The position numbers and the translations under genes were made by a program. From positions 7,654,001 to 7,718,000 of the forward strand of contig NZ_CP107899.1 in the NCBI RefSeq assembly GCF_036013915.1: 64,000 nucleotides of DNA. Reading direction: 5' to 3'. The notes under the pieces were generated by a model. That model saw only the letters and a list, made by a program, of their open reading frames with translations. It was not told the DNA's origin and searched no databases. This document shows, piece after piece, positions 23,645 to 31,459 of this stretch. Position 1 is the stretch's first letter. Every line of letters begins with the position of its first letter. Origin of the DNA: Streptomyces sp. NBC_00464. Its GTDB lineage: Bacteria; Actinomycetota; Actinomycetes; Streptomycetales; Streptomycetaceae.

Positions 23645-24859
23645 GTGAGCAGCGAGAACGCAGACGCCGGACATGAGCACGAAGAGTCGTCCGTGTGGGA
23701 CGTCGTCGTAGTCGGCGCCGGACCGGCGGGAGCCTCCGCGGCATACGCGGCGGCGGTCGCCGGCCGTCGGGTACTGCTCCTGGAGAAAGCGGAACTGCCC
23801 CGCTACAAGACATGTGGCGGCGGCATCATCGGGTATTCGCGCGATTCACTGCCGCCCGGTTTCGAACTGCCCCTGCGAGACCGGATCCATGCGGTCACGT
23901 TCTCGCTGAACGGCAGGCTGGCACGCACCCGCCGCTCCAGGCGCATGCTCTTCGGCCTCATCAACCGTCCCGAGTTCGACGCGGGCCTGGTCGAGGAGGC
24001 ACAGAAGGCCGGCGCCGAACTCCGCACCGGGGCGACGGTTTCCCGGGTCGAGCAGCACGGCGCCGCCGTGCCCGACCGGCGCACGGTCGCGGTCGTGCTG
24101 TCCGGCGGCGAGACCGTCCTGGCCCGTGCGGTCGTGGGCGCGGACGGCAGCGCCGGCCGGATAGGAGCCCATGTCGGGGTGAAGCTCGACCAGGTGGACC
24201 TCGGTCTGGAGGCCGAGATCCCTGTGCCGGAGACGGTCGCGGAGGACTGGGCCGGCCGGGTGCTGATCGACTGGGGTCCCATGCCCGGGAGTTACGGCTG
24301 GGTCTTCCCCAAGGGGGACACCCTGACGGTCGGTGTGATCTCGGCGCGCGGCGACGGCGGTGGCACCAAGCGGTATCTGGAGGACTTCATCGCGCGGCTC
24401 GGCCTGGCCGGCTTCGAGCCCAAGATCTCCTCCGGCCATCTGACGCGCTGCCGCAGCGACGACTCGCCGCTCTCACGTGGTCGGGTGCTCGTGTGCGGGG
24501 ACGCCGCGGGTCTGCTGGAGCCGTGGACCCGTGAGGGCATCTCGTTCGCGTTGCGTTCGGGACGGCTCGCCGGTGAGTGGGCGGTGCGCGTCGCCGAGTC
24601 GCACGACGCGGTGGACGCCCGCCGGCAGGCGCTCAACTACGCGTTCGCCATCAAGGCCGGGCTCGGCGTCGAGATGAGCGTGGGACGGCGCATGCTGAAA
24701 CTCTTCGAGCGGCGTCCGGGCCTGCTGCACGCGGTGCTGACGGGCTTCCGTCCCGCGTGGAACGCATTCGCGGGCATCACCCGGGGGACGACCTCGCTGG
24801 CCGAACTGGTCCGTTCACACCCGCTGGCGCAGCGGGCGCTGTCGGCGATGGACCGATAA
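23645..24859 (+). CDS. geranylgeranyl reductase family FAD-dependent oxidoreductase
   Basis: A 404-residue flavoprotein. The N-terminal dinucleotide fold is VVVGAGPAGASAAYAA (G24, G26, G29), followed by KAELPRYKTCGGG, the geranylgeranyl-reductase signature region, and the second FAD motif CGDAAGLLEPWTREGISFALRSG. Family members saturate double bonds of isoprenoid chains on lipids or quinones, usually at the membrane. The start is GTG 23645, with GGGAGC somewhat far upstream, so it may be elsewhere by a few codons. It is divergent from the dipeptidase and followed by a hairpin. Confidence 0.87.
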   Translation: MSSENADAGHEHEESSVWDVVVVGAGPAGASAAYAAAVAGRRVLLLEKAELPRYKTCGGGIIGYSRDSLPPGFELPLRDRIHAVTFSLNGRLARTRRSRRMLFGLINRPEFDAGLVEEAQKAGAELRTGATVSRVEQHGAAVPDRRTVAVVLSGGETVLARAVVGADGSAGRIGAHVGVKLDQVDLGLEAEIPVPETVAEDWAGRVLIDWGPMPGSYGWVFPKGDTLTVGVISARGDGGGTKRYLEDFIARLGLAGFEPKISSGHLTRCRSDDSPLSRGRVLVCGDAAGLLEPWTREGISFALRSGRLAGEWAVRVAESHDAVDARRQALNYAFAIKAGLGVEMSVGRRMLKLFERRPGLLHAVLTGFRPAWNAFAGITRGTTSLAELVRSHPLAQRALSAMDR

Positions 24860-24893
24860 GGACCGCCGGGGGCCGACGACACACCGGAGGCCG

Positions 24894-24924
24894 GGCCGGA
24901 TCGGGACGGTACGACGATCCGGCC
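24894..24924. terminator. bidirectional terminator hairpin
   Basis: GGCCGGATCG (24894-24903) and CGATCCGGCC (24915-24924) form a perfect ten-bp stem with an 11-base loop between two convergent genes. Confidence 0.6.
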
Positions 24925-24929
24925 GCGGG

Positions 24930-25385
24930 TCAGCGCTCGACGGTGATCCGGAACACGGGGTGGTCGGGGCAGGCCACCAGCAGCTCGGCGTCCGTGGACT
25001 TGGCCGTGATGCCCTTGAAGTACTGATTGACCTCCCAGCCCCAGCGCTCCAGGTAGGCGCGGACGACGGCCGTCTTCTGGTCGTCGTCCGCGATCTCCAC
25101 GGCCGTGAAGACGCGGGTCCTGCGGCCCACCCGCAGTTCACCGCCGCCCGCGGCCCGCATATTGCGCACCCACTGCGAGTGCCCCCGTGCGGAGACGAGG
25201 TACTGCGCGCCCTCGTAGGTGTGGAGGTTCACGGGGATGCGCTGCAGTTGCCCGCTCTTACGGCCCCGCACCGACAGCTCCTGTGAACCGAGCAGGCTGA
25301 CCCCGTGCCGGGCCAGCCAGCCGATGACGCTGTTCATGCGGATGGCGAACGGGCTGCCCTGAAGGTAGTACGACGGCTGCGACAT
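24930..25385 (-). CDS. nitroreductase/deazaflavin-dependent (F420-type) oxidoreductase
   Basis: A 151-residue split-barrel protein of the deazaflavin-dependent nitroreductase family known from mycobacteria (Ddn-like). Typical features are ELSVRGRKSGQLQRIPVN, YLVSARGHSQWVRNMRAAGGGELRVGRR and the C-terminal CPDHPVFRI. It probably uses F420H2 to reduce a hydrophobic substrate; the substrate is unknown. The ATG at 25383-25385 has GGGGG closely upstream. It is divergent from a TetR gene, and a 15-base palindrome lies 20 bases before its start, so it is the likely TetR target. Confidence 0.87.
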   Translation of the reverse strand: MSQPSYYLQGSPFAIRMNSVIGWLARHGVSLLGSQELSVRGRKSGQLQRIPVNLHTYEGAQYLVSARGHSQWVRNMRAAGGGELRVGRRTRVFTAVEIADDDQKTAVVRAYLERWGWEVNQYFKGITAKSTDAELLVACPDHPVFRITVER

Positions 25386-25404
25386 GGGGACCCCCACAGT
25401 TTGG

Positions 25405-25419
25405 GAGAGCAGTGCTCTC
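25405..25419. promoter_or_regulatory. TetR operator copy 1
   Basis: GAGAGCA-G-TGCTCTC is a perfect palindrome of seven-base arms around one base, 20 bases upstream of the deazaflavin-type oxidoreductase start. A second copy lies 53 bases away. Confidence 0.7.
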
Positions 25420-25457
25420 GCTTGAGATCAGTGTGCACGGGAACTGTGCTCAAAAGC

Positions 25458-25472
25458 AAGAGCACCGCTCTC
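25458..25472. promoter_or_regulatory. TetR operator copy 2
   Basis: AAGAGCACCGCTCTC matches the first operator at 12 of 15 positions and keeps the AGAGC/GCTCT arms. It lies about 40 bases upstream of the TetR gene, next to its likely -35 region, which fits autoregulation. Confidence 0.65.
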
Positions 25473-25513
25473 GTTGTTGGTCGGTGCTCCCGCTTCATGG
25501 CAGACTGATGACC

Positions 25514-26311
25514 ATGAGCGCTATCCGGGGAGCCAGGGAACGGGCCCGTATCGAGGTCACCGCCGCCATCAAGGACGAGGCGAGAAAACAGCTCGCGGCC
25601 GAAGGCGCGGCGAAGCTCTCGCTGCGCGCCGTGGCACGTGAACTCGGCATGGCGTCATCGGCGCTCTACCGCTACTTCCCCAGCCGCGACGATCTGCTCA
25701 CCGCCTTGATCGTCGATGCGTACGACTCCGTCGGCGAAGCCGCCGAGCACGCCCACCGGACGGCGGTGGAAGAGTCGGCAGGGGCCGCCGCCGGGACCGC
25801 TGCCGCCGCGAGTGCCACCGAGCCCGCCGGAACCGTCGCCGCCGCGAGTACCACCGCATCCGCCCGGACCGGCGCCCACCTGGCCCGCTGGGTGACGGTC
25901 GCGTGCGCGGTACGGGACTGGGCCCTGGCACACCCCCACGAGTACGCGCTCATCTATGGATCGCCCGTGCCCGGCTACACCGCGCCGCAGGACACCGTAG
26001 GTCCCGCGTCCCGGGTCGGCCTCGTCCTCATCGCCGTTGTCGAGGACGCGCACCGCGAGGAGGGGCTCGCGCTTCCGCCGCTCGCCGAGGAACTGCGCCC
26101 CGAGGCCGAACGGCTTGCCGCGGACGTCGCCCCAGGGCTTCCGCCGGCGGTGGCGGTGCCGCTCGTCGCCGCGTGGTCACAGCTCTTCGGACTTCTGTCG
26201 TTCGAGATCTTCGGCCAGTTCAACCGCGTGGTGAAGGCCCGCGAGGTCTTCTTCCGGCAGGCGGTGACGGAGCTGGCCCGTACGGTCGGCCTGCTCGGCG
26301 AGCGACGGTAG
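25514..26311 (+). CDS. TetR family transcriptional regulator
   Basis: A 265-residue TetR regulator. The helix-turn-helix is LSLRAVARELGMASSALYRYFPSRDDLL (about residues 38-65). An unusual Ala/Thr-rich stretch of about 35 residues (AAAGTAAAASATEPAGTVAAAS) interrupts the start of the ligand domain, followed by a WHG-type C-terminal domain. No ribosome binding site precedes either in-frame ATG (25508, 25514); a CAGACT box seven bases upstream of 25514 suggests leaderless translation from there. Two similar palindromes in the divergent region are its probable operators, controlling itself and the deazaflavin-type oxidoreductase. Confidence 0.9.
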   Translation: MSAIRGARERARIEVTAAIKDEARKQLAAEGAAKLSLRAVARELGMASSALYRYFPSRDDLLTALIVDAYDSVGEAAEHAHRTAVEESAGAAAGTAAAASATEPAGTVAAASTTASARTGAHLARWVTVACAVRDWALAHPHEYALIYGSPVPGYTAPQDTVGPASRVGLVLIAVVEDAHREEGLALPPLAEELRPEAERLAADVAPGLPPAVAVPLVAAWSQLFGLLSFEIFGQFNRVVKAREVFFRQAVTELARTVGLLGERR

Positions 26312-26465
26312 GTCCGGCGGGCGAGGGTGGGCCTGGCGGACGGCGACAGGTCCGGCTGCCGCCGAGGAGGCCGACGGCCCCGTTCGCCGTACTCCCCGGG
26401 GAGTACGGGCGATCACCACGCCCGGCGGACGCCCGGGCGCAGGTGCGCGGTCTAGCGTGGCCGCC

Positions 26466-27815
26466 ATGGAAGAGCAGCGCGCACAGACCGGCGACGGTCC
26501 CCCCGGGAATCAGGGCGGAACGTCGCGTCGACCCCCCTGGGCGCGCGGCGGGCCGGACGGCAGGACGGCCGGCCCGCAGGGCCCCCGGGGCTTCTGGAAC
26601 AACGGCGAGCCGCCGCGCTGGCTGACGGGAGCGCAGGGCCGGTCCGCCGGCCGGCTGCCCTGGGCGTCCACGATCCTGCTCGGCGTCGTCGTCATGGCCG
26701 GATCGGGCTTCGCGGCCCGCGGGCAACTGGACGAGAAGGCCCCGCTCGACCTCTTTGCCAGGCTGCTCCTGATCGCCGCCGTGGCCGTACTGCTGTTCCG
26801 CCACCGGCATCCTGTCGCGGCCGTCTTCGGGGCCTCGGCCGCGGCAACGCTCTATCTCGGCGCCGGCTACCCGTACGGACCGGTCTTCCTGGCCGTCGCC
26901 GTGGGCTGCTTCAGCGCAGTTGTCGCCGGATACCGGCGGGCCGCATGGTCGGCGGTCGCCATGGTGTGGGTGGGGCATCTCGTGGTGGGGCACTGGCTCT
27001 ACCGGTGGTTGCCCCCCGAAGGCGACGCAGCGGCGCCCTGGGGACAGGAACTGGGCGTCGCCGCCTGGGTGGTGGCCATCGTCGCGGCCGCCGAGTTCGT
27101 CCGCGTACGCCGTGAGCAGTGGGCCGCGCAACGGGCCGAGCGGGAACGTGCGGAGAAGCGGCGGGCCGACGAGGAGCGGCTGCGGATGGCCCGTGAGCTC
27201 CATGACGTCCTCGCGCACAGCATCTCCGTCATCAACGTGCAGGCAGGTGTCGGACTGGCCCTGCTCGACACCGATCCCGAGCAGGCCCGTACGGCGCTCA
27301 CCACGATCAAGGCCGCCAGCAAGGAGGCGCTCGGCGAGGTGCGGCAGGTCCTGGACACCCTCCGTACGCCCGGTGACGCGCCGAGGACGCCGGCCCCCGG
27401 GCTCGACCGGCTTCCCGAACTGGTCGAACAGGCCGCGAGCGCCGGGCTGACCGTCACCGTCGCCACGGACGGTGTACGTGGGGCCGTACCGCCCGGCGCG
27501 GACCTGGCGGCGTTCCGGATCATCCAGGAGGCTCTGACCAACGTGGTGCGGCACTCCGGTTCGCGTACCGCGGAGGTCCGGGTCGGGTACGGGCCGGACC
27601 GCATCACGCTCCACATCGACGACGAGGGTCCTGCCACCGGCACGGCAGCCGGGGGCAGCGGCAACGGGCTGGCCGGGATGCGGGAGCGGGCGGCGGCCCT
27701 GGGTGGCACGATCGAGGCGGGGACCCGGCCCGACGGCGGCTTCCGGGTACGGGCCGGACTTCCGCTGCCGGCCGGTGGTTCCGGCCCGGCGGCGCACCAG
27801 AAGGAGACACCGTGA
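26466..27815 (+). CDS. two-component sensor histidine kinase (NarL-partner, HisKA_3)
   Basis: A 449-residue membrane sensor kinase. A Pro/Gly-rich cytoplasmic N-terminus (about 55 residues) precedes four or five membrane helices (about 60-205), then a short coiled coil rich in Arg and Glu, the HisKA_3 dimerisation helix with phosphoacceptor H246 in ELHDVLAHSISVI, and a HATPase domain with the N-box region IIQEALTNVVRHSG and G-box GNGLAGMRERAAALGG. It passes phosphate to the overlapping response regulator. TAGCGT lies seven bases before the ATG and there is no ribosome binding site, so it is probably leaderless. The signal is unknown. Confidence 0.92.
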   Translation: MEEQRAQTGDGPPGNQGGTSRRPPWARGGPDGRTAGPQGPRGFWNNGEPPRWLTGAQGRSAGRLPWASTILLGVVVMAGSGFAARGQLDEKAPLDLFARLLLIAAVAVLLFRHRHPVAAVFGASAAATLYLGAGYPYGPVFLAVAVGCFSAVVAGYRRAAWSAVAMVWVGHLVVGHWLYRWLPPEGDAAAPWGQELGVAAWVVAIVAAAEFVRVRREQWAAQRAERERAEKRRADEERLRMARELHDVLAHSISVINVQAGVGLALLDTDPEQARTALTTIKAASKEALGEVRQVLDTLRTPGDAPRTPAPGLDRLPELVEQAASAGLTVTVATDGVRGAVPPGADLAAFRIIQEALTNVVRHSGSRTAEVRVGYGPDRITLHIDDEGPATGTAAGGSGNGLAGMRERAAALGGTIEAGTRPDGGFRVRAGLPLPAGGSGPAAHQKETP

Positions 27816-28477
27816 TTCGCGTACTGCTCGCCGATGACCAGCTGCTGGTCCGGGCGGGATTCCGGGCCCTGCTGGACGCCCAGCCGGACATCGAGGTGGC
27901 GGGCGAGGCCGCCGACGGCGAGGAGGCCGTCCGTCTGGTGCGTGAACTGCGGCCGGACACCGTGCTGATGGACATCCGGATGCCGCGGCTCGACGGCCTC
28001 GCCGCGACCCGCACGATCACCCGGGACCCCGCGCTCGACGAGGTGAAGGTGGTCATGCTCACCACCTTCGAGCTCGACGAGTACGTCTTCGAGGCGATCC
28101 GCTCCGGAGCTTCCGGCTTCCTGGTCAAGGACACCGAGCCGGAGGAACTGCTGCGGGCCGTCCGAGCGGTGGTCGGCGGTGACGCACTCCTGTCGCCGGG
28201 CGTCACCCGCCGCCTGATCGCCGAGTTCGCCGCCCGGTCCAAAGAGCCCGCATCGGTGACCACACTGAACGAACTGACCGACAGGGAGCGGGAGGTGATG
28301 GCGCTGGTCGGCATCGGCCTGTCCAACGAGGAGATCGCCCGCCGTCTCGTGGTCAGCCCGCTCACCGCCAAGACCCACGTCAGTCGGACCATGGTGAAGC
28401 TCGGCGCCCGCGACCGGGCCCAACTGGTCGTGCTGGCCTACGAGTCGGGGCTGGTGCGACCGGGCTGGCTGGGCTGA
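27812..28477 (+). CDS. NarL/LuxR-type response regulator
   Basis: A 221-residue response regulator with a receiver domain (LLADDQ acidic pocket; phosphoacceptor D54 in VLMDIRMP; conserved Lys in FLVKDT) and a C-terminal LuxR-type helix-turn-helix (LTDREREVMALVGIGLSNEEIARRLVVS). The GTG start overlaps the kinase stop by four bases (GTGA), so the pair is translationally coupled. It is a DNA-binding regulator whose targets are not evident here. Its 3' end overlaps the convergent small membrane protein gene by 40 bases. Confidence 0.95.
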   Translation: MIRVLLADDQLLVRAGFRALLDAQPDIEVAGEAADGEEAVRLVRELRPDTVLMDIRMPRLDGLAATRTITRDPALDEVKVVMLTTFELDEYVFEAIRSGASGFLVKDTEPEELLRAVRAVVGGDALLSPGVTRRLIAEFAARSKEPASVTTLNELTDREREVMALVGIGLSNEEIARRLVVSPLTAKTHVSRTMVKLGARDRAQLVVLAYESGLVRPGWLG

Positions 28478-28752
28478 TCCGGCAGCACGGGGCCGCGCCT
28501 GCCGACCTCGCGCTCCGTGTCGCGGCGGCCGAACCGCCGCAGCACGTCGACGACGCGGCCGACGAAGACCAGCACTGCCACGGAGGCCGCGGCCATGAGC
28601 AGCCCGCGGCGCACACCGCCGCCCGACGCCGACAGGAGGGCCGGGGCGCAGACCATGGCGAACGCGGCCGCCGCCAGCAGGGCTCCGGTCAGCACGGCGA
28701 AGCCGATCTCGACGGTCATGGCGTCACGGTCCGACTGGCTTCGGTGTCCCAT
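28438..28752 (-). CDS. small two-helix membrane protein (DUF6332-like)
   Basis: A 104-residue protein: MGHRSQSDRDAMTVEIGFAVL leads into two hydrophobic helices (about 12-35 and 45-68), followed by a charged C-terminal tail rich in Arg, Asp and Pro. The N-terminal RDAMTVEIG pattern and two-helix architecture resemble the Streptomyces DUF6332 proteins, whose role is unknown. The last 40 bases lie within the 3' end of the response regulator on the other strand. The start has only a weak GGAC site. Confidence 0.7.
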   Translation of the reverse strand: MGHRSQSDRDAMTVEIGFAVLTGALLAAAAFAMVCAPALLSASGGGVRRGLLMAAASVAVLVFVGRVVDVLRRFGRRDTEREVGRRGPVLPDQPSQPGRTSPDS

Positions 28753-28814
28753 GTCCGGAGTTCTACAGGTGCGGTGGCGGGCGGACAAGCCGCCCGCCGC
28801 GTGTCCCCGCCGGC

Positions 28815-29570
28815 TCAGGACCAGGTGACCGAGGAGCGCTCACGCCACAGCCGCGCGAGGTCGGGGTCGCCGGTCACCGCGAGAGCTGTGAGGGGCCGCC
28901 GGTTCCAGAGAGTGAGGTAGAGCTCCTGGGCGGTGGCGCTCAACTCGCAGTCCACGGGCGGCAGCACGGACGGTTCGTCCGCGCGCACGGCTGCCGGTGG
29001 TTCGGTGGAGAGCCGTACGTTCCACACCGTGTCCGTGTCCGTGGCCCGTAGGTGCAGCGTGCGCGGTACATCGGTGCGCACCCTGCTCTTCGGGCGGGCG
29101 TGAAACCCTTGCAGCAGCTCGTCGATGCCGTCCACCGCGTGGGCGGACGCGACGGGGGAGAGTACCCCGCCGCGCGCGGACTCCGCGTCCACCCGGTGGA
29201 TCGTCGTCTCGTGAGCCTGTCGCCTCGCCCAGAAGGCGAGGGGGGACGGCGCCGCGAAGAAGGCCCAGCATTCCAGGTCCTGCGGTGCGCGCTCCAGCGC
29301 CTCCACCAGGAGCTGGTGCCCCGCACGGAACCGGTCGAGCAGCGTGGGCCCGTCCAGGTCCGGCTCCCCGGCGTCGGGGACGTACGAGGTGTGGCCCTCG
29401 GTCACGAAGGCGGCCGCCCAGGTGTGCACCATCGCGGTGTGCCTGAGCAGGTCGCGCACCTGCCAGCCCGGACAGGTCGGCACCGGTGCCCCGGTGCCCG
29501 CCTCCTCGGCCGCGTCCGCCAGCAACCGGCCCTCGGCGGCCAGGGAATGTATATGCTCAGCGATCTTCAT
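28815..29570 (-). CDS. maleylpyruvate isomerase family mycothiol-dependent protein
   Basis: A 251-residue DinB-like four-helix-bundle protein of the mycothiol-dependent maleylpyruvate isomerase family. The N-terminus (MKIAEHIHSLAAEGRLL), TCPGWQVRDLLRHTAMVHTWAA and the later QAHETTIHRVDAE carry the metal-ligand histidine pattern of the family, and the C-terminal SCP2-like beta domain follows (from about residue 160). True isomerase activity is not proven by these motifs; many members are of unknown substrate. A CACAAT box lies seven bases before the ATG and no ribosome binding site is seen, so it may be leaderless. Confidence 0.85.
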   Translation of the reverse strand: MKIAEHIHSLAAEGRLLADAAEEAGTGAPVPTCPGWQVRDLLRHTAMVHTWAAAFVTEGHTSYVPDAGEPDLDGPTLLDRFRAGHQLLVEALERAPQDLECWAFFAAPSPLAFWARRQAHETTIHRVDAESARGGVLSPVASAHAVDGIDELLQGFHARPKSRVRTDVPRTLHLRATDTDTVWNVRLSTEPPAAVRADEPSVLPPVDCELSATAQELYLTLWNRRPLTALAVTGDPDLARLWRERSSVTWS

Positions 29571-29590
29571 GGCTGGATTGTGCCAGGGGA

Positions 29591-29962
29591 TCAGACGCCC
29601 TGGGGGCGGGCCTGACGGGTCCGGCCGCGGCCACCGCGCATCAGCCGTACGAACCAGCCCAGCGCGAGCGACTGCACCAGCACGGACACCACCAGCGCCA
29701 GGTAGACGAACCAGTCGGGCCCGAGCGCCTCCGCGCCCAGCATCGAACTCCCGGCGAAGAAGACGAAGACGGTCGGCGCCGCCAGGAGGAAGAGCCACAC
29801 CCCGGCGAACGAGGCGTCCTCGTGGGCGACGAAGAGCGTGTCCACGGTGACGAACACCGTTGTCGCCGCCACCACGCCCAGGTAGATCCGCGATGCGGCG
29901 TTGCCGAAGGTGAGGCGTGCGAGCGTGTGGACGTGCTGCTTGGTCAGGACCGGCTTGTTCAT
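29591..29962 (-). CDS. SCO4225-family membrane protein
   Basis: A 123-residue protein with three hydrophobic helices. The segments HTLARLTFGNAAS, VDTLFVAHEDASFAGVWLFLLAAPTVF and the basic C-terminus match what I recall of the Streptomyces SCO4225-type family of unknown function. The ATG at 29960-29962 follows GGGGAG by seven bases; an upstream in-frame ATG has no site. It lies 20 bases upstream of the maleylpyruvate-isomerase-type gene on the same strand. Confidence 0.75.
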   Translation of the reverse strand: MNKPVLTKQHVHTLARLTFGNAASRIYLGVVAATTVFVTVDTLFVAHEDASFAGVWLFLLAAPTVFVFFAGSSMLGAEALGPDWFVYLALVVSVLVQSLALGWFVRLMRGGRGRTRQARPQGV

Positions 29963-30075
29963 GGAGTGCTCCCCGTTGATGGTTTCCGGCCTCACCCGCG
30001 ACAGTCGGCGGGCGGGGCGGTTACGTCTCCATCGTGCGGCGGCAGAACCGTTCCTGCCTGAGTACGGCTACTCAC

Positions 30076-31293
30076 TCATGTGTGCGCCGCATTGCGTGCG
30101 CCGTATCCCAGCGCCGCCGCGGCGAGGGCCAGCACCGCCACCGTGGTCAGGGCCACGGGCAGGGAGAACCAGTCGGTCAGGAAGCCGATCGCGGGGGGCC
30201 CGAGAAGCATGCCGCCGTAGCCGAGCGTCGAGGCCGCGGCCACTCCGCCGGGACCGGCCAGCTCGCCGGCCCTGCCGACCGCCACCGGGAAGATGTTGGC
30301 CAGGCCGAGCCCGGTGACGGCGAACCCGAGGAGCGCGAGCCAGCTGGTCGGGGCGAGTGAGCCGAGCAGCATCCCGGCCGCCGCGGTGGTGCCGCCCGCG
30401 ACCAGGGTGCGGGTCTGGCCGAGCCGTTCGAGCAGTGCCGTGCCGGTGAGCCGGCCCGCCGTCATGGCGAGCGCGAACAGCGAGTAGCCCGCTGCGGCCA
30501 CCCCCGGGTGGGCGTGCAGGTCCTGCTCCAGGTGGAGGGCGCCCCAGTCGGCCAGGGCGCCCTCGCCGTACGCGGTGCAGAGCGCGATCACGCCGAACAG
30601 GATCACCACACGGCGCGCCCGTCCGGTCAGGGGTTGGGGGCCCGCCTTCCCGTCAGCCGCCGTCGGGGCGGGCTTCGGCGAGGGGTGGCGCAGCAGGACC
30701 GGACCCCAGTACGCGGTGACGAGCAGTCCGATTCCGGTCAGGCAGAGCAGATGCGCGGAGGGCGAGAGGCCGCCCGCGACCAGACCGCCCAGTCCGGCGC
30801 CGATCATGCCGCCGAGGCTGAACGCGGCGTGGAAGCTGGGCATCACCGGACGCCGCAGGGCGGCGACCAGATCGACCGCCGCGCTGTTCATCGCCACGTT
30901 CATGCCGCCGTACGCGGCGCCGAACACCAGCAGCACCAGCCCGAGTGAGAGCGCCGAATGCGTCTGGGCGGGCAGCGCGATGCTGAGCGGCAGCAGGACG
31001 CCGCAGACCACGCTCACCGGATGGCTGCCGTAACGGCGGCAGAGCCGCCCGGTGAGCATCATGGTGATCACGGCACCGGCGGATACGCCGAGAAGTGCGA
31101 GGCCGAGGGTGGAGGCCGAGGCGCCGGTCTGCTGCTTGATGGCCGGGATACGGACCACCCAGCCGGCGAAGAGGAACCCGTCGAGGGCGAAGAACACGGT
31201 CAGCGCGGTACGGAGGCGTGTCGATGGAGGTGGGGCGGTGTTTCCGCCCGGTCCCCCCGGCAGGGCCGTCCGCAGTTTGTTTAGTTGCGGCAC
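30076..31293 (-). CDS. MFS transporter
   Basis: A 405-residue, 12-helix major facilitator protein. The first helix begins LTVFFALDGFLFAGWVVRIPAIK, the loop 2-3 signature is GRLCRRYGSHP, and helices fill the rest with a central basic loop (about residues 205-230). Substrate is unknown. The start is taken as GTG 31291-31293: TATGCT lies six bases upstream on the reverse strand and there is no ribosome binding site, so it is probably leaderless. It is divergent from a ROK-family repressor, and a symmetric AGTTTGT/ACAAACT site covers its start, so it is very likely the target of that repressor and perhaps a sugar exporter. Confidence 0.88.
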   Translation of the reverse strand: MPQLNKLRTALPGGPGGNTAPPPSTRLRTALTVFFALDGFLFAGWVVRIPAIKQQTGASASTLGLALLGVSAGAVITMMLTGRLCRRYGSHPVSVVCGVLLPLSIALPAQTHSALSLGLVLLVFGAAYGGMNVAMNSAAVDLVAALRRPVMPSFHAAFSLGGMIGAGLGGLVAGGLSPSAHLLCLTGIGLLVTAYWGPVLLRHPSPKPAPTAADGKAGPQPLTGRARRVVILFGVIALCTAYGEGALADWGALHLEQDLHAHPGVAAAGYSLFALAMTAGRLTGTALLERLGQTRTLVAGGTTAAAGMLLGSLAPTSWLALLGFAVTGLGLANIFPVAVGRAGELAGPGGVAAASTLGYGGMLLGPPAIGFLTDWFSLPVALTTVAVLALAAAALGYGARNAAHT

Positions 31294-31298
31294 AAACT
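31274..31298. promoter_or_regulatory. ROK-repressor-type operator at the MFS start
   Basis: AGTTTGT (31274-31280) and ACAAACT (31292-31298) are perfect seven-base inverted arms 11 bases apart, covering the MFS start codon and abutting its -10 (TATGCT on the reverse strand, 31300-31305). NagC/XylR-type ROK repressors bind A/T-rich inverted repeats of this style. Confidence 0.55.
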
Positions 31299-31459
31299 CA
31301 GCATAGGGGCCCGTGGACAACGGGCGCAAGACGGCTGCCCACCCGGCCCGGACGACGGGTCACGGGCTGCTGTTCCATGCCGTGGAGCGGGGCGGCGCGG
31401 GGGAGAAGCCGGACGCCGTGGCGTCCGCACCACCTCCGGATCATGGGAGACTCGCCCCC

